Numbered from the stretch's first letter, positions 6,751-15,390 are shown. The stretch: 31,029 bases of DNA from DASUZB01 sp036377075 (GCA_036377075.1 DASUZB010000124.1:1-31029); one strand, 5' to 3'. A program made the numbers and translations. The notes: generated by a model from the letters alone, not told the origin.

Positions 6751-7425
6751 GTGCGAAGCGAGCTGTTCGGCACGAACCTCGAAGCCCAGACCGCCGAGAC
6801 GTTCACCCTGCAGAATTCCAAGATGCTGCGGGTGGCGCTGCGCGGGGAGGTGCTGGCCAGGCAGGGCTCGATGGTCGCCTACCAGGGACGGGTGGAGTTC
6901 GACTACGAGGGCAGCGGCGGCGTCGGCCGGTTCATCAAGAAGGCCCTGACCGGCGAGGGCGTGCCGCTGATGCGCTGCCGCGGAGAGGGCGACCTGTTCC
7001 TCGCCCACGACGCCGACGAGGTCCACCTGGTCCGCCTCGAGCAGGACGCGCTCACCGTCAACGGCCCCAACGTGCTCGCCTTCGAGCCCGGCATCTCCTG
7101 GGACATCCGCCGCGTCGACGGCGCCACGATGTTCGCCGGCGGGCTGTTCAACACGGTCCTCTCGGGCAGCGGCTGGGTGGCCATCACCGCCCACGGCACA
7201 CCGGTGGTGCTGCAGACCGACGCGCTCACCTACGTGGACGCGCAGTCGGCGGTGGCCTGGAGCGCCAACCTGCACTCGAGCATCCACCACACCGTCAGGC
7301 TCGGCGCGATGATCGGGCGCGGCAGCGGCGAGGCGGTGCAGATCGCCTTCTCCGGCCAGGGCTTCGTGATCGTCCAGGCCAGCGAGGGCCCGACCGTCCC
7401 GCCCCACTCCCACGGCCAGAACTGA
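6751..7425 (+). CDS. AIM24 family protein
   Basis: A 224-residue AIM24-family (DUF124) protein. The GTG start at 6751 is chosen over longer frames because AGGAG stands 6 bases upstream (6740-6744) and the resulting N-terminus, MRSELFGTNLEAQ, matches how the family begins. The family forms a compact beta fold; yeast Aim24 affects mitochondrial inner-membrane organisation, but the bacterial role is not settled. There is no signal peptide. The C-terminal tail ends in a short His-containing stretch, PPHSHGQN. It is divergent from the Rho_N gene. A weak promoter candidate is TGGACA (6683-6688) and TACCTC (6706-6711), 17 bases apart, with the palindrome GCGCATGCGC (6690-6699) in the spacer. A hairpin follows the stop. 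Confidence 0.87.
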   Translation: MRSELFGTNLEAQTAETFTLQNSKMLRVALRGEVLARQGSMVAYQGRVEFDYEGSGGVGRFIKKALTGEGVPLMRCRGEGDLFLAHDADEVHLVRLEQDALTVNGPNVLAFEPGISWDIRRVDGATMFAGGLFNTVLSGSGWVAITAHGTPVVLQTDALTYVDAQSAVAWSANLHSSIHHTVRLGAMIGRGSGEAVQIAFSGQGFVIVQASEGPTVPPHSHGQN

Positions 7426-7435
7426 GCCTGGACCT

Positions 7436-7462
7436 ACCGCGCCAGCGAACCGTTGGCGCGGT
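7436..7462 (+). terminator. Hairpin terminator after the AIM24 gene
   Basis: A 12-bp stem (ACCGCGCCAGCG against CGTTGGCGCGGT, one G-T wobble) with a 3-base AAC loop, starting 11 bases after the AIM24 stop. No T-run follows. It lies in the convergent gap before the permease gene and could act on the plus strand and possibly the minus strand. Confidence 0.65.
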
Positions 7463-7484
7463 GAACGCGCCATCCGCCCGCCGC

Positions 7485-7555
7485 GTGACCGCCGGCATCT
7501 TCCAGGTCACCTGCACCGTGTACCCCGGCATGAACATGGCGGTGACCGTCCAGTG
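7485..7555 (+). pseudogene. Possible remnant of a cupredoxin (plastocyanin-like) gene
   Basis: Read from 7485, the plus strand gives VTAGIFQVTCTVYPGMNMAV, then TVQ. This resembles the C-terminal copper-binding loop of small cupredoxins (G-x-Y-x-F-x-C-x-x-H-P-G-M then a V-T-V strand), with the copper-ligand His replaced by Tyr. There is no stop where a cupredoxin would end; the frame runs on into the antisense of the permease gene, and no cupredoxin-like sequence is seen before it. It could be a decayed 3' fragment or a chance resemblance in about 24 codons. Confidence 0.3.
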
Positions 7556-7560
7556 GAGGG

Positions 7561-10239
7561 CTACAGGCGCCGCTCGATCGGGAGCCGGGAGCGGGTCAGC
7601 AGTCCGGCGCCGAGCATCGCGACCAGCGGCACGACCAGCAGGGCGACGCCCACGTTGGGCCATGGCACCGCGATCCGGTAGGTCGTCGGGGCGGGCCAGA
7701 CGTTGGCGAAGCCACGGTTGAGGGCGGCCAGCACGGCGGTGGAGGCGCCCAGCCCCGCGACGACGCCGAGCAGCGACCCGAGCCCGGCGATCACGCCCGC
7801 CTGGCTCAGCGACAGCATCCGGCGCACCCGTGGGGAGGCGCCGACGGCGGCCAGCGTGCCGAGGTCGGCGCGCCCGTCGGCGGCGGCCAGCGCGGTGGCG
7901 ATCGCCGCCGCGCCGAGCGCGATCACGCCGGCCACGACGGTCAGCACCAGCAGCGCCGTGGTGTTCGTCTGCGGGCCGCGCTCGACCCGCACGTCGAACC
8001 CTGGGCTGAGCGCCGCCCGGAGGCGGTCCTCCTCCGCCACGGTCGGCATGCGGCTGGTGGTCGCGAGCGTGGCGAACGGCGTGGGGGCCAGGCCCAGCGA
8101 GCGGGCCGTGTGCGTGGTCATCAGCGTGACCGGCGCGCTCGGACGGTGCGGCAGCGCGAAACCGGGCGCGGTCACCGTCCGCTGCTCCCTGGCGCCGCCG
8201 CCCTTGAAGCCGATCGCCAGGCTCAGCGTCACCTGGCCGTCGCGCAGGGTGGCGGGGTCGTCGACCACCACCTTGCCGGCGCGCAGGGCCGCGGCCACCT
8301 GGTCGGCGTCCGCGGACGTGAGGCCGGCCACCGCGCCGGCCGCGGCCGGGTCGACGGCCAGGGTCGCGCCCCTGGTGGACGTCATGAGCCCACCGACGTA
8401 CTGGTACTGGATGCCGGCGCCGTCGCAGCGGGGGTCGCGCCTGGCGGCCCGCTGCTGGGCGGCGGTCAGCCTGTCCCGTGGCAGGTACGGGCACTGCCGC
8501 GCCGCGGGCTGCTGTGGCGTGACGAAGCACGGCTGCCCGTCGCAGGTGGTGACGGCGACCTGGTGGACCTGCTCGACCGGCATGGTGCCGCGCAGCGTGG
8601 CGTTCAGGTCCGCCGGCAGTGCCCGCGGGCCGCCGAGGCCGTAGACGACCAGGTCGCCGGGGCGGCTCGAGCTGCGGTAGTCGTCCCTGGCGCGACGGTC
8701 CTCGGCGGTGAGCACGACGGCGACGGCGAGGCTGGCGACCACCGCGGCCATCACCGCCGAGATCGCCGGCGCCGCCGCCGTCCGGTTGCGGGAGGTGTCG
8801 CGCAGCGCGATCCGCGGCGCCAGCGGCAGCCAGCGGCCGGCGCGGGCGACCAGCCCCACGAAGGCGGGCGTGCACAGGACCAGGCCCAGCTCGGCGAGGG
8901 CCAGCCCGGCGAGGATCAGCTCCGCCTCGACCCGCCTGGCGGCGACGCCGGCGACGCCCGCCCCGGCCACCACCAGGACCGCGCCGAGGGCCGGCCAGCG
9001 CCGCCGCGACCGGGTGATGCCGCGGCGGCCGGCGAGCGCGGTCACCACGTCCTGCCGGGAGGCGATCCAGGCGGGGACGACCGCGGCCAGCACGCCGGTC
9101 ACCACCGCGAGCCCGGCCAGCCCGGCCAGCGCCACGGGGAACACGCGCAAGCCGCCGGACCGGAAGTGGGCGGCGTGCAGCTCCAGCAGCGGCCGCGCGG
9201 CCGCGGCGGCGGCGACGCCGAGCACCACGCCGGCGGTCGCCGCGGCCGCGCCGAGCACCACGCCGTCGGCGAGCACGATCCGGCGCAGTTGCGCCGGGCT
9301 GCCCCCGGCCGCGGCGACCAGCGCCAGGTCGCGGCGGCGGCGGCGGGCGCCGACGGCGAAGGCCGGCCCGGCCAGCAGCACGATCTCCAGCATCGCCATG
9401 CCACCGACGAGCACCGCCACGCCGAGCGGCTCGTCCCCGGACTGGAACTCGGGGTACCGCTCGGCGGCGCCGGGCGGGTGCGCCAGCACGTACCGGGAGA
9501 GCACCGTCACGCCGTGGGTGTTGAGCTGCTTGACCTGCGCCCAGTTCAGCGGGCCCGGCGTGGCGACGAGCCACTTCAGGTCGTGCGGGTCCTGCGAGAG
9601 GGCCGCGGGCGGCAGCGCGCCGGGGCGCAGCACCAGCGTGGTCGCCCGCAGGTCGGTGGGGTCCTCCACGACGCCGACGACGCGGAAGCTGCGGCTGCCG
9701 TCGGCCAGGCGCACCGTGCCACCGACGCCGGCGCCCAGGCGGCTGGTCGCGGCCGGGGTCAGCGCGACCTCGTCCGCCGCGGACGGTGCCCGGCCGGACC
9801 GCCGCCGCAGCAGCCCCCGGGCCAACGGGTCGCCGTAGTCGACCATGCGGGCGCGCAGCTCCCCGGTGCCGGTCGCCGTCCGGACGGTCAGGCGGCCCGT
9901 CTGGTCGGCGACCGCCCTGGTGCCCGGCGGCAGCAGCGCCAGCAGCCGCTCCACGGTCGGCCGGCCCGCGCGCGCCGGCGGGCCCACCGGGATCGACTCG
10001 AGCCGGTCCGGCTCCTGGTGGACCGGTCCGTCGGACGGCCAGGTGACGGCGGCCTGCGCCGTGCCCATCTGGCGACCGGCCTGCTCGTCCGGGCTGAGCT
10101 CGAAGGTGTCCTGGATGGTCGCCGCGAACGCCAGGGCCGCCACCGGCATGGCGATCATCGCGACCACCAGCAGCGAGCGGCCCCGGGCCCGCCGCGCCTC
10201 GCGCCGCGCCACCCGCAGGGCGGCGCGCCAGCCGCTCAC
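7561..10239 (-). CDS. FtsX-like ABC transporter permease
   Basis: An 892-residue permease of the MacB/FtsX superfamily, paired with the ATPase encoded just upstream. A membrane span at about residues 22-42 follows a basic N-terminus; a large extracellular region (about 43-265) comes next; a first FtsX-type membrane block lies around 270-350 with further spans to about 500; a second extracellular region contains two Cys-containing motifs (TTCDGQPCF and RQCPY); and a second FtsX block (about 760-845, including LGTLAAVGASPRVRRM) plus a last span closes the protein. The GTG start at 10239 overlaps the ATPase stop by 4 bases, so translation is probably coupled. With PadR upstream, export of an antibiotic, lipid or peptide is a fair inference, but no substrate is indicated. 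Confidence 0.9.
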   Translation of the reverse strand: MSGWRAALRVARREARRARGRSLLVVAMIAMPVAALAFAATIQDTFELSPDEQAGRQMGTAQAAVTWPSDGPVHQEPDRLESIPVGPPARAGRPTVERLLALLPPGTRAVADQTGRLTVRTATGTGELRARMVDYGDPLARGLLRRRSGRAPSAADEVALTPAATSRLGAGVGGTVRLADGSRSFRVVGVVEDPTDLRATTLVLRPGALPPAALSQDPHDLKWLVATPGPLNWAQVKQLNTHGVTVLSRYVLAHPPGAAERYPEFQSGDEPLGVAVLVGGMAMLEIVLLAGPAFAVGARRRRRDLALVAAAGGSPAQLRRIVLADGVVLGAAAATAGVVLGVAAAAAARPLLELHAAHFRSGGLRVFPVALAGLAGLAVVTGVLAAVVPAWIASRQDVVTALAGRRGITRSRRRWPALGAVLVVAGAGVAGVAARRVEAELILAGLALAELGLVLCTPAFVGLVARAGRWLPLAPRIALRDTSRNRTAAAPAISAVMAAVVASLAVAVVLTAEDRRARDDYRSSSRPGDLVVYGLGGPRALPADLNATLRGTMPVEQVHQVAVTTCDGQPCFVTPQQPAARQCPYLPRDRLTAAQQRAARRDPRCDGAGIQYQYVGGLMTSTRGATLAVDPAAAGAVAGLTSADADQVAAALRAGKVVVDDPATLRDGQVTLSLAIGFKGGGAREQRTVTAPGFALPHRPSAPVTLMTTHTARSLGLAPTPFATLATTSRMPTVAEEDRLRAALSPGFDVRVERGPQTNTTALLVLTVVAGVIALGAAAIATALAAADGRADLGTLAAVGASPRVRRMLSLSQAGVIAGLGSLLGVVAGLGASTAVLAALNRGFANVWPAPTTYRIAVPWPNVGVALLVVPLVAMLGAGLLTRSRLPIERRL

Positions 10240-10961
10240 CGGCCACCGCCGGGGGCGGGCAGCAGCGCGTCGGGCTCGTCGAGCGGCCCGGAGGTGTCGA
10301 CGATCAGGCCGTCGCGCAGGAACACCACCCGGTCGGCCCAGGCGGCGTGCCGCGCCTCGTGGGTGACCAGCACGCCGGCGGCGCCTCCGTCCACCTTGGC
10401 GCGCAGCAGGCGCAGCACCGCCTCGCCGGTCTGGGAGTCCAGCGCGCCGGTCGGCTCGTCGGCGAGCACCAGGCGGCGCTCGCCGACCAGGGCGCGGGCG
10501 ATCGCCACCCGCTGCTGCTGGCCGCCGGACAGCTCGTCGGGGAAGCGCTCACCGTGGCCGTCGAGGTCGACGTCGGCCAGGGCCGCCAGCGCCCGCCGCC
10601 GTGCCTGGCGCGCACCGACGCCGTCGAGCTCCAGCGGCAGGGCGGCGTTCTCCGCCGCGGTGAGGGCGGCGAGCAGGTTCAGGTCCTGGAAGACGTAGCC
10701 GATGCGGCGCCGGCGCAGGGCGGCGAGCGCGCGGCGGCTCAGGCCGCCCAGCTGCGTGCCGTCGACGACGACCTCGCCCTCGGTGGGCCGGTCCAGCCCG
10801 CCGGCGAGGTTGAGCAGGGTGGACTTGCCCGACCCCGACGGGCCCATCACCGCGACCAGCTCGCCGGCCTGGACGCGTAGGGTCACGCCGCGCAGCGCGT
10901 GCACCGCCGTCTCGCCGCTGCCGTGGACCCGGTGCACCGCGCGCAGCTCCAGGATGCTCAC
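10236..10961 (-). CDS. ABC transporter ATP-binding protein (MacB/LolD type)
   Basis: A 241-residue nucleotide-binding subunit. Walker A GPSGSGKST is at residues 40-48, the Q-loop Gln at 92 in YVFQDLNLL, the signature LSGGQQQRVAIARAL at 144-158, Walker B LVLADEPTGALD at 165-176, and the H-loop in VTHEARHA. These match the LolD/MacB class that works with FtsX-like permeases. The GTG start at 10961 overlaps the PadR stop by 4 bases, with AGGAGG about 10 bases upstream; longer frames in this register only read antisense through padR. It supplies ATP-driven force to the permease encoded next. Confidence 0.93.
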   Translation of the reverse strand: MSILELRAVHRVHGSGETAVHALRGVTLRVQAGELVAVMGPSGSGKSTLLNLAGGLDRPTEGEVVVDGTQLGGLSRRALAALRRRRIGYVFQDLNLLAALTAAENAALPLELDGVGARQARRRALAALADVDLDGHGERFPDELSGGQQQRVAIARALVGERRLVLADEPTGALDSQTGEAVLRLLRAKVDGGAAGVLVTHEARHAAWADRVVFLRDGLIVDTSGPLDEPDALLPAPGGGR

Positions 10962-11530
10962 TGCCGGCTCGCCTCCTCCGCGGTCGCGGGGGTGGCCTGC
11001 GGCACGCTCACCGGTGGCGGCGAGTAGCGGACCAGGCTCGCCTCGCAGTGGTCCAGCCAGCGCACCTCCGCCTCCCCCTGGAACAGCATGCTGTCGAGCA
11101 CCAGGCGCCAGGAGAGGTCGTCGCCCGCCGCCTCGCGGGCCTTCAGCCGGGTGAGCTCCTGCAGCGACCGGATGGTCGCGGCCCGCTGCCGCTGGATCAC
11201 CTGGTGGACGTCGACGCTGGGGGAGCGCACCGCGAAGACGAGCTTGACGGCGAGCTCCTGGCGGGGCACCACGTCGCGCACGACCGGTCCGAGGAACCAG
11301 CCGTCGAGCTCCCGGCGGCCGGCGCCGGTGAGCCGGTAGACCTTCTGGCCGTCGGCGCCGGCGTCGGCCTCCACCAGCCCGTCCCGCTCGAGCCGGGCAA
11401 GGGTGGTGTAGACCTGGCCGTCGTTGAGCGGCCACACGTGGCCGGTGGCGGCCTCGAACTCGCCCTTCAGCCCGTAGCCGTACATGGGGCGCTGCTCCAG
11501 GAGCGCCAGGAGACTGTGGCGGACGCTCAT
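10958..11530 (-). CDS. PadR-family transcriptional regulator
   Basis: A 190-residue PadR regulator. Residues 1-80 form the winged helix: SVRHSLLALLEQRPMYGYGL, then GQVYTTLARLERDGLV, the recognition-helix region, and the wing KVYRLTGAGRREL. Residues about 95-175 are the helical C-terminal dimerisation domain, and a Pro/Ala tail follows. The ATG start at 11530 has AGGAGGAG 2 bases upstream. It is the first gene of a three-gene operon with the ABC ATPase and permease, the usual arrangement in which a PadR repressor controls an exporter and itself and responds to a small ligand. Two abutting palindromes 21-51 bases upstream are the likely operator. Confidence 0.93.
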   Translation of the reverse strand: MSVRHSLLALLEQRPMYGYGLKGEFEAATGHVWPLNDGQVYTTLARLERDGLVEADAGADGQKVYRLTGAGRRELDGWFLGPVVRDVVPRQELAVKLVFAVRSPSVDVHQVIQRQRAATIRSLQELTRLKAREAAGDDLSWRLVLDSMLFQGEAEVRWLDHCEASLVRYSPPPVSVPQATPATAEEASRQ

Positions 11531-11551
11531 CGCTCCTCCTACCCGGTAAGT

Positions 11552-11581
11552 CCATACTCAGTATGGCCATACCCAGTATGG
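11552..11581. promoter_or_regulatory. Two abutting 15-bp palindromes, probable PadR operator
   Basis: CCATACTCAGTATGG (11552-11566) and CCATACCCAGTATGG (11567-11581) stand side by side with no gap. The first has perfect 7-bp arms around one base; the second has 6-bp arms around three. Tandem palindromes next to padR fit an autorepressor operator, with two dimers one and a half turns apart. They lie 149 bases before the ATG of the divergent BTAD regulator and might affect that gene too. Confidence 0.7.
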
Positions 11582-11729
11582 CCACCCTGCGGTGCCCAGG
11601 CAAGGTGATCTGGGCCGGTTAGGCCGGAATGCGGGGATCAATGCGAGAATTCAGGCTCGCCTCGGGATGAACCGTCGCAGAGCGGGCATGACTGTTGGGC
11701 TGCACCCTCGAATGCCGCCAGGAGGCGTG

Positions 11730-14700
11730 ATGGAGTTCCTGGTGCTCGGTCCGCTCGAGGTGCGCGGCAGCGCCCGCCCGCTGGGACCGCCCGGCGGCAA
11801 GCAGGCCGGCCTGCTGGCCCTGCTCGCGCTCCACGCCAACCAGGTGGTCGCGACCGACCGGCTGATCCACGCGCTCTGGGGCGAGCGGCCGCCGCCGAGC
11901 GCGCGCCAGGCCCTGCAGAACCACGTCTCCTCCCTGCGCAAGCTGCTGGCCGGCGGCGACGGCGACGCGGTGCTGCGCACCCGCGACCCCGGCTACGTCC
12001 TGGCCGTCGAGCAGGAGCGGGTCGACGCCTTCCGCTTCGAGCGGCTCGCCGACGCCGGCAGGCAGGCGCTGGCCGACGGCGACCCGGCCGACGCCGCCGC
12101 GCTGCTGCGGCAGGCGCTCGCGCTGTGGCGCGGGCCCGCCCTGCCCGAGCTCGCCGAGTGGGCGGCGAGCTGGCCGGAGCTGACCGCCCTGGCCGACCGC
12201 CGCATATCGGTCACCGAGGACCGCGTCGAGGCCGACCTGGCCCTCGGGCGCCACCGGGAGCTCGTCGGCGAGCTGGACCTGCTGGTGGGCCAGCACCCAC
12301 TGCGCGAGCAGCTCCGCGGCCAGCAGATGCTGGCCCTGTACCGGTCGGGCCGCCAGGCCGACGCCCTGGCGGCCTACCGCGACGCGCGGCGGGTGCTGGT
12401 CGAGGGGCTCGGCTTCGAGCCGACCGTCGGCCTGCAACGGCTGGAGCAGGCGATCCTGGCCCAGGACCCCGCCCTCGACCTGCTCGCGCCCCTTCGGGCC
12501 GGTGGCGCACGGGCCACCGAGGCGGCCGGCCGCACGCCCGTCTGGCGGCAGGGGCGCTCGCTGCCGGACGGCGACGGCGGCACCCTGTCGGTCCTGGCCG
12601 AGGTGGTCAAGGCGGAGGCGGGCATCCTCGACACCGACTCGGCCGAGCGCGCCGGCCGCCGCCTCGCCCAGGCGGTCGCCGCCGCGCTCGACCGGCCCGG
12701 CGGCTCAGGCGCGACCCCGGGCGACGGCGACGAGGCCGCCTGGGTCCTCGAGCACCTGCGCCGCCTGGTCGGCCTCGGCGGCGGGGCTGACCCGCAGCAG
12801 CGGGTCAGCCTGCACGCCGACCGCCGCGGGGAGGTGTTCGCCGCCTGGCGGCGGTTCCTGTACCGCCTGGCCGCGCGGCAGCCGCTGGTGCTGGCGATCG
12901 AGGACCTGCAGTGGGCGGACGACGCCCTCCTCGACTTCCTCGACGGGCTGACCGACCCGGGGGCGCTGGACCGGCCCGGCCCGGCGCCGCTGCTGGTGCT
13001 CGCGACCGCCCGGCCGGAGCTGGCCGAGCGGCGGCCCGACTGGGGCGCCGGCCGCCGCACCGCGGCGACCCTCGCGCTGGCGCCGCTGGACGAGGAGGAG
13101 ACCGGGCACCTGCTCGAGGCCCTGCTGGCCAGGCACGGGCTCGCCACCGGGGTGGACCCGGCGCTGGTCGGCCGCGTCGGCGGCAACCCGCTGTTCGCCG
13201 AGGAGTACGTCCGCCTGCTCCGCGACCAGCTCGCCGGGACGGTCGCCATCCCGGAGACGGTCCACGCGATCATCGCCGCCCGCCTCGACGCGCTGCCGGC
13301 GGCGGAGAAGGCCGTCCTGCAGGACGTCGCCGTGCTCGGCCGGGCCGGCTGGCCGGGCGCGGTGGCGGCGATCGGCGGCTACGACCGCGCCTGGCTGGAC
13401 GAGTGCCTGCGGGCGCTGACGGCCAAGGAGTTCGTGCACCGGGCGGGACGGTCCACGGTCGCGGGGGAGCGGGAGTACCGCTTCCGCCACGTGCTGGTCC
13501 GCGAGGTGGCCTACGGGCAGCTGCCGCGGGCGGCGAGGGCGGGGCGCCACCGCCGTGCCGCCGCCTGGCTCGAGTCCCTGGCCGAGGAGCGCCTGGAGGA
13601 CCGGGCCGAGATGCTCGCCTCCCACTACCAATGGGCGCTCCGGTTCGCCCGCGCCGCCGGGCGGGTGGATCCCGAGCTGACCGAGCGGGCGCGGCTGGCG
13701 CTGCGCGCCGCCGGCGAGCGCGCCGTCGGCCTGGGCGTGTTCCCGACGGCCGCGCGCTACTACACCGAGGCGCTGGCCCTCTGGCCGGAGGACCATCCGG
13801 ACCGTCCGCGCTTGCGCTTCCGGGCGGCCGAGGCGCGCTTCTACACGCAGGGGACCGTCGGCGCCCAGCCACCCGGCCTCGGTGGCGACGCCGGCGGCGA
13901 GCTCCGCGACGCCCGCGACGAGCTGCTCGCCGCCGACGACCCGGGGGGCGCCGCCGAGGCCGAGATGCTGCTCGCCTACCTCGCCCTCGACCAGGGCCGC
14001 CCCTCCGAGTGGAAGCCGCACCTGCGCGGCGCCCTCGACCTCGCCCGCAAGGCGCCGCCGTCGCGCTCCAAGGCGTGGGCGCTGTCCCACTGCGCCATCC
14101 ACGGGCTGGCCACCGGGGAGGTCGCCGATGCCAGCGCCGCCGGCCGGGAGGCGCTGTCGATCGCGCGGCAGTTGGGCCTCGCCGAGCTGGAGGCCACCGC
14201 CCGCTCCGCGGTCGGCGCGCTCCGCGTCGACCAGGGCGACCTTGGTGGGGTGGCCGACCTCGAACGGGCCCGGGCCGCGCTGGCGAAGCTGAACTCTCCC
14301 GACCTGATCAATAGCCACTTCCTGCTCGGCTTCGCCCACTCCCGCCTCGGCGACCCGGCCGCGACCATGGCCGTGATGATGGCCGCGCGCGCGACCGCCA
14401 ACCGGATCGGCTCGGTCTACCTGGTGCGCTGGATGAAGTTCCAGGGCGCGGCGGGGGAGTACTGGGCGGGCATGTGGGACGAGGCGGTCGCCACCGCCGA
14501 CGAGTTCGAGGCCGCGGCGGCGAGCCTCGGCCACCACTACCTCGGGGTGGTCTGCCACGCCTCCCGCGCCTACATCCGGCTGGCCCGTGGCGACGGCGCC
14601 GGCGCCGTGGCCGACGCCGTCGCGGCGACGCAGCTGGCCGAGCGCTGGCAGGACGGCCACATGCCGCACATCGCGCGCACCGCGCACGCCCGGACGCTGC

Positions 14701-15119
14701 TCGCCACCGGACGGACCGACGAGGCGGCGGCGGTCGCCGAGGCGCTGCTGGCGAAGTTCCGGCCAGGACCGCTTCCCGTCCCGATCGGGGTCGACCTCGG
14801 GGTCGTCCTCGCCGGCCTCGGCCACCCGGCCGCGGTGCTCGACCGCCGGGGCGTGACCGGCTCGGCCTGGCTCGACGCGCTGCGCGCGTTCGTCGACGGC
14901 GACGCGGCCGGTGCCGCGGACGTCTACGCCCGCATCGGCTCCCGCCCCGACGAGGCCTACGCCCGCATGGAGGCCGGCAGGCGCCTGCTGGCCGCCGGCG
15001 CGCCCGAGCGGGCGCGCCCGCAGCTCACCGCCGCGCTCGACTTCTGGCGCCAGGTCGGCGCCGGCGCCTACGCCGGCGAGGCCGAGGCCCTGCTCGCCAT
15101 CGGCGCCGCGCGCGCCTGA
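11730..15119 (+). CDS. SARP/BTAD transcriptional regulator with AAA-like and helical-repeat regions
   Basis: A 1129-residue AfsR/SARP-type regulator. The N-terminus MEFLVLGPLEVRG starts the OmpR-like winged helix (about 1-94, with AVLRTRDPGYVL as the wing), and residues about 97-242 are the BTAD domain (VDAFRFERLADAGRQAL to RVLVEGLGFEPTVGLQRLE). Next comes an AAA_16-like ATPase region with Walker B LVLAIEDLQWADD at 386-398 and an ATPase-type C-terminal lobe, then a long TPR-like helical region to the end. No P-loop (GxxxxGKT) is visible: the sequence jumps from the BTAD end (about 250) to TPVWRQGRSLPDGDG (from 269), which in relatives lies well after Walker A. ATP binding is therefore doubtful. 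The ATG at 11730 has AGGAGG 4 bases upstream; longer frames lack such a site. It is divergent from padR. Confidence 0.88.
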   Translation: MEFLVLGPLEVRGSARPLGPPGGKQAGLLALLALHANQVVATDRLIHALWGERPPPSARQALQNHVSSLRKLLAGGDGDAVLRTRDPGYVLAVEQERVDAFRFERLADAGRQALADGDPADAAALLRQALALWRGPALPELAEWAASWPELTALADRRISVTEDRVEADLALGRHRELVGELDLLVGQHPLREQLRGQQMLALYRSGRQADALAAYRDARRVLVEGLGFEPTVGLQRLEQAILAQDPALDLLAPLRAGGARATEAAGRTPVWRQGRSLPDGDGGTLSVLAEVVKAEAGILDTDSAERAGRRLAQAVAAALDRPGGSGATPGDGDEAAWVLEHLRRLVGLGGGADPQQRVSLHADRRGEVFAAWRRFLYRLAARQPLVLAIEDLQWADDALLDFLDGLTDPGALDRPGPAPLLVLATARPELAERRPDWGAGRRTAATLALAPLDEEETGHLLEALLARHGLATGVDPALVGRVGGNPLFAEEYVRLLRDQLAGTVAIPETVHAIIAARLDALPAAEKAVLQDVAVLGRAGWPGAVAAIGGYDRAWLDECLRALTAKEFVHRAGRSTVAGEREYRFRHVLVREVAYGQLPRAARAGRHRRAAAWLESLAEERLEDRAEMLASHYQWALRFARAAGRVDPELTERARLALRAAGERAVGLGVFPTAARYYTEALALWPEDHPDRPRLRFRAAEARFYTQGTVGAQPPGLGGDAGGELRDARDELLAADDPGGAAEAEMLLAYLALDQGRPSEWKPHLRGALDLARKAPPSRSKAWALSHCAIHGLATGEVADASAAGREALSIARQLGLAELEATARSAVGALRVDQGDLGGVADLERARAALAKLNSPDLINSHFLLGFAHSRLGDPAATMAVMMAARATANRIGSVYLVRWMKFQGAAGEYWAGMWDEAVATADEFEAAAASLGHHYLGVVCHASRAYIRLARGDGAGAVADAVAATQLAERWQDGHMPHIARTAHARTLLATGRTDEAAAVAEALLAKFRPGPLPVPIGVDLGVVLAGLGHPAAVLDRRGVTGSAWLDALRAFVDGDAAGAADVYARIGSRPDEAYARMEAGRRLLAAGAPERARPQLTAALDFWRQVGAGAYAGEAEALLAIGAARA

Positions 15120-15147
15120 GGGCGGCGCCGGCCGGGCCGGCACCGGG

Positions 15148-15177
15148 TTGACGGGGCGCGGCCCGGGTTGAAAACAT
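15148..15177 (+). promoter_or_regulatory. Candidate promoter of the cobalamin operon
   Basis: TTGACG (15148-15153) matches the -35 consensus well, and AAACAT (15172-15177) follows after 18 bases as a weak -10. Transcription would start just before the first riboswitch stem. The 9-mer CCGGGTTGA occurs twice (15143-15151 and 15163-15171), exactly 20 bases apart, overlapping this promoter. Confidence 0.4.
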
Positions 15178-15375
15178 CCGGCCGCGGCGCCAGACCGGCG
15201 CCGCGGCGGCGGGCACCAGGAAGCCGGTGGGAATCCGGCGCGGTCGCGCCACTGTGACCGGGGAGCGATCCTCCAGCATGGCCACTGCTCACGGGTGGGA
15301 AGGCCGGAGGGAGCGGAGATCCGGGAGCCAGGAGACTGGCTCGCCGCCGACGTCCGACCGGGGCGCAGGACCCCG
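15178..15375 (+). promoter_or_regulatory. Cobalamin riboswitch
   Basis: An AdoCbl-type riboswitch leader. Marks: an 11-bp stem with AGACC loop (15181-15207); AAGCCGGTGGGAATCCGGCG (15221-15240); GCCACTGTGA (15248-15257), the most conserved block; a second GCCACTG (15281-15287); GGGAAGGCCGG (from 15298); and GAGCCAGGAGACTGGCTC (about 15325-15342), the B12-box region. The expression platform is a CGGGG/CCCCG hairpin (15359-15375) that runs directly into the GAGGAGG ribosome site of cbtB (15375-15381), so repression probably acts by hiding the site, although termination is possible. High cobalamin should turn the operon off. Confidence 0.93.
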
Positions 15376-15390
15376 AGGAGGTTCCTCAAC

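Noticed and set aside
4911..7721. A 936-codon plus-strand frame over patatin, Rho_N and AIM24 genes
   Set aside because: It spans the antisense of two genes and a wrong frame of a third; only the short cupredoxin-like part near 7485 was kept as a separate weak call.
11592..11729. A longer BTAD regulator start at 11592
   Set aside because: No ribosome site, and the added 46 residues are unlike any domain; the SARP fold begins at MEFLVLGPLEVRG.
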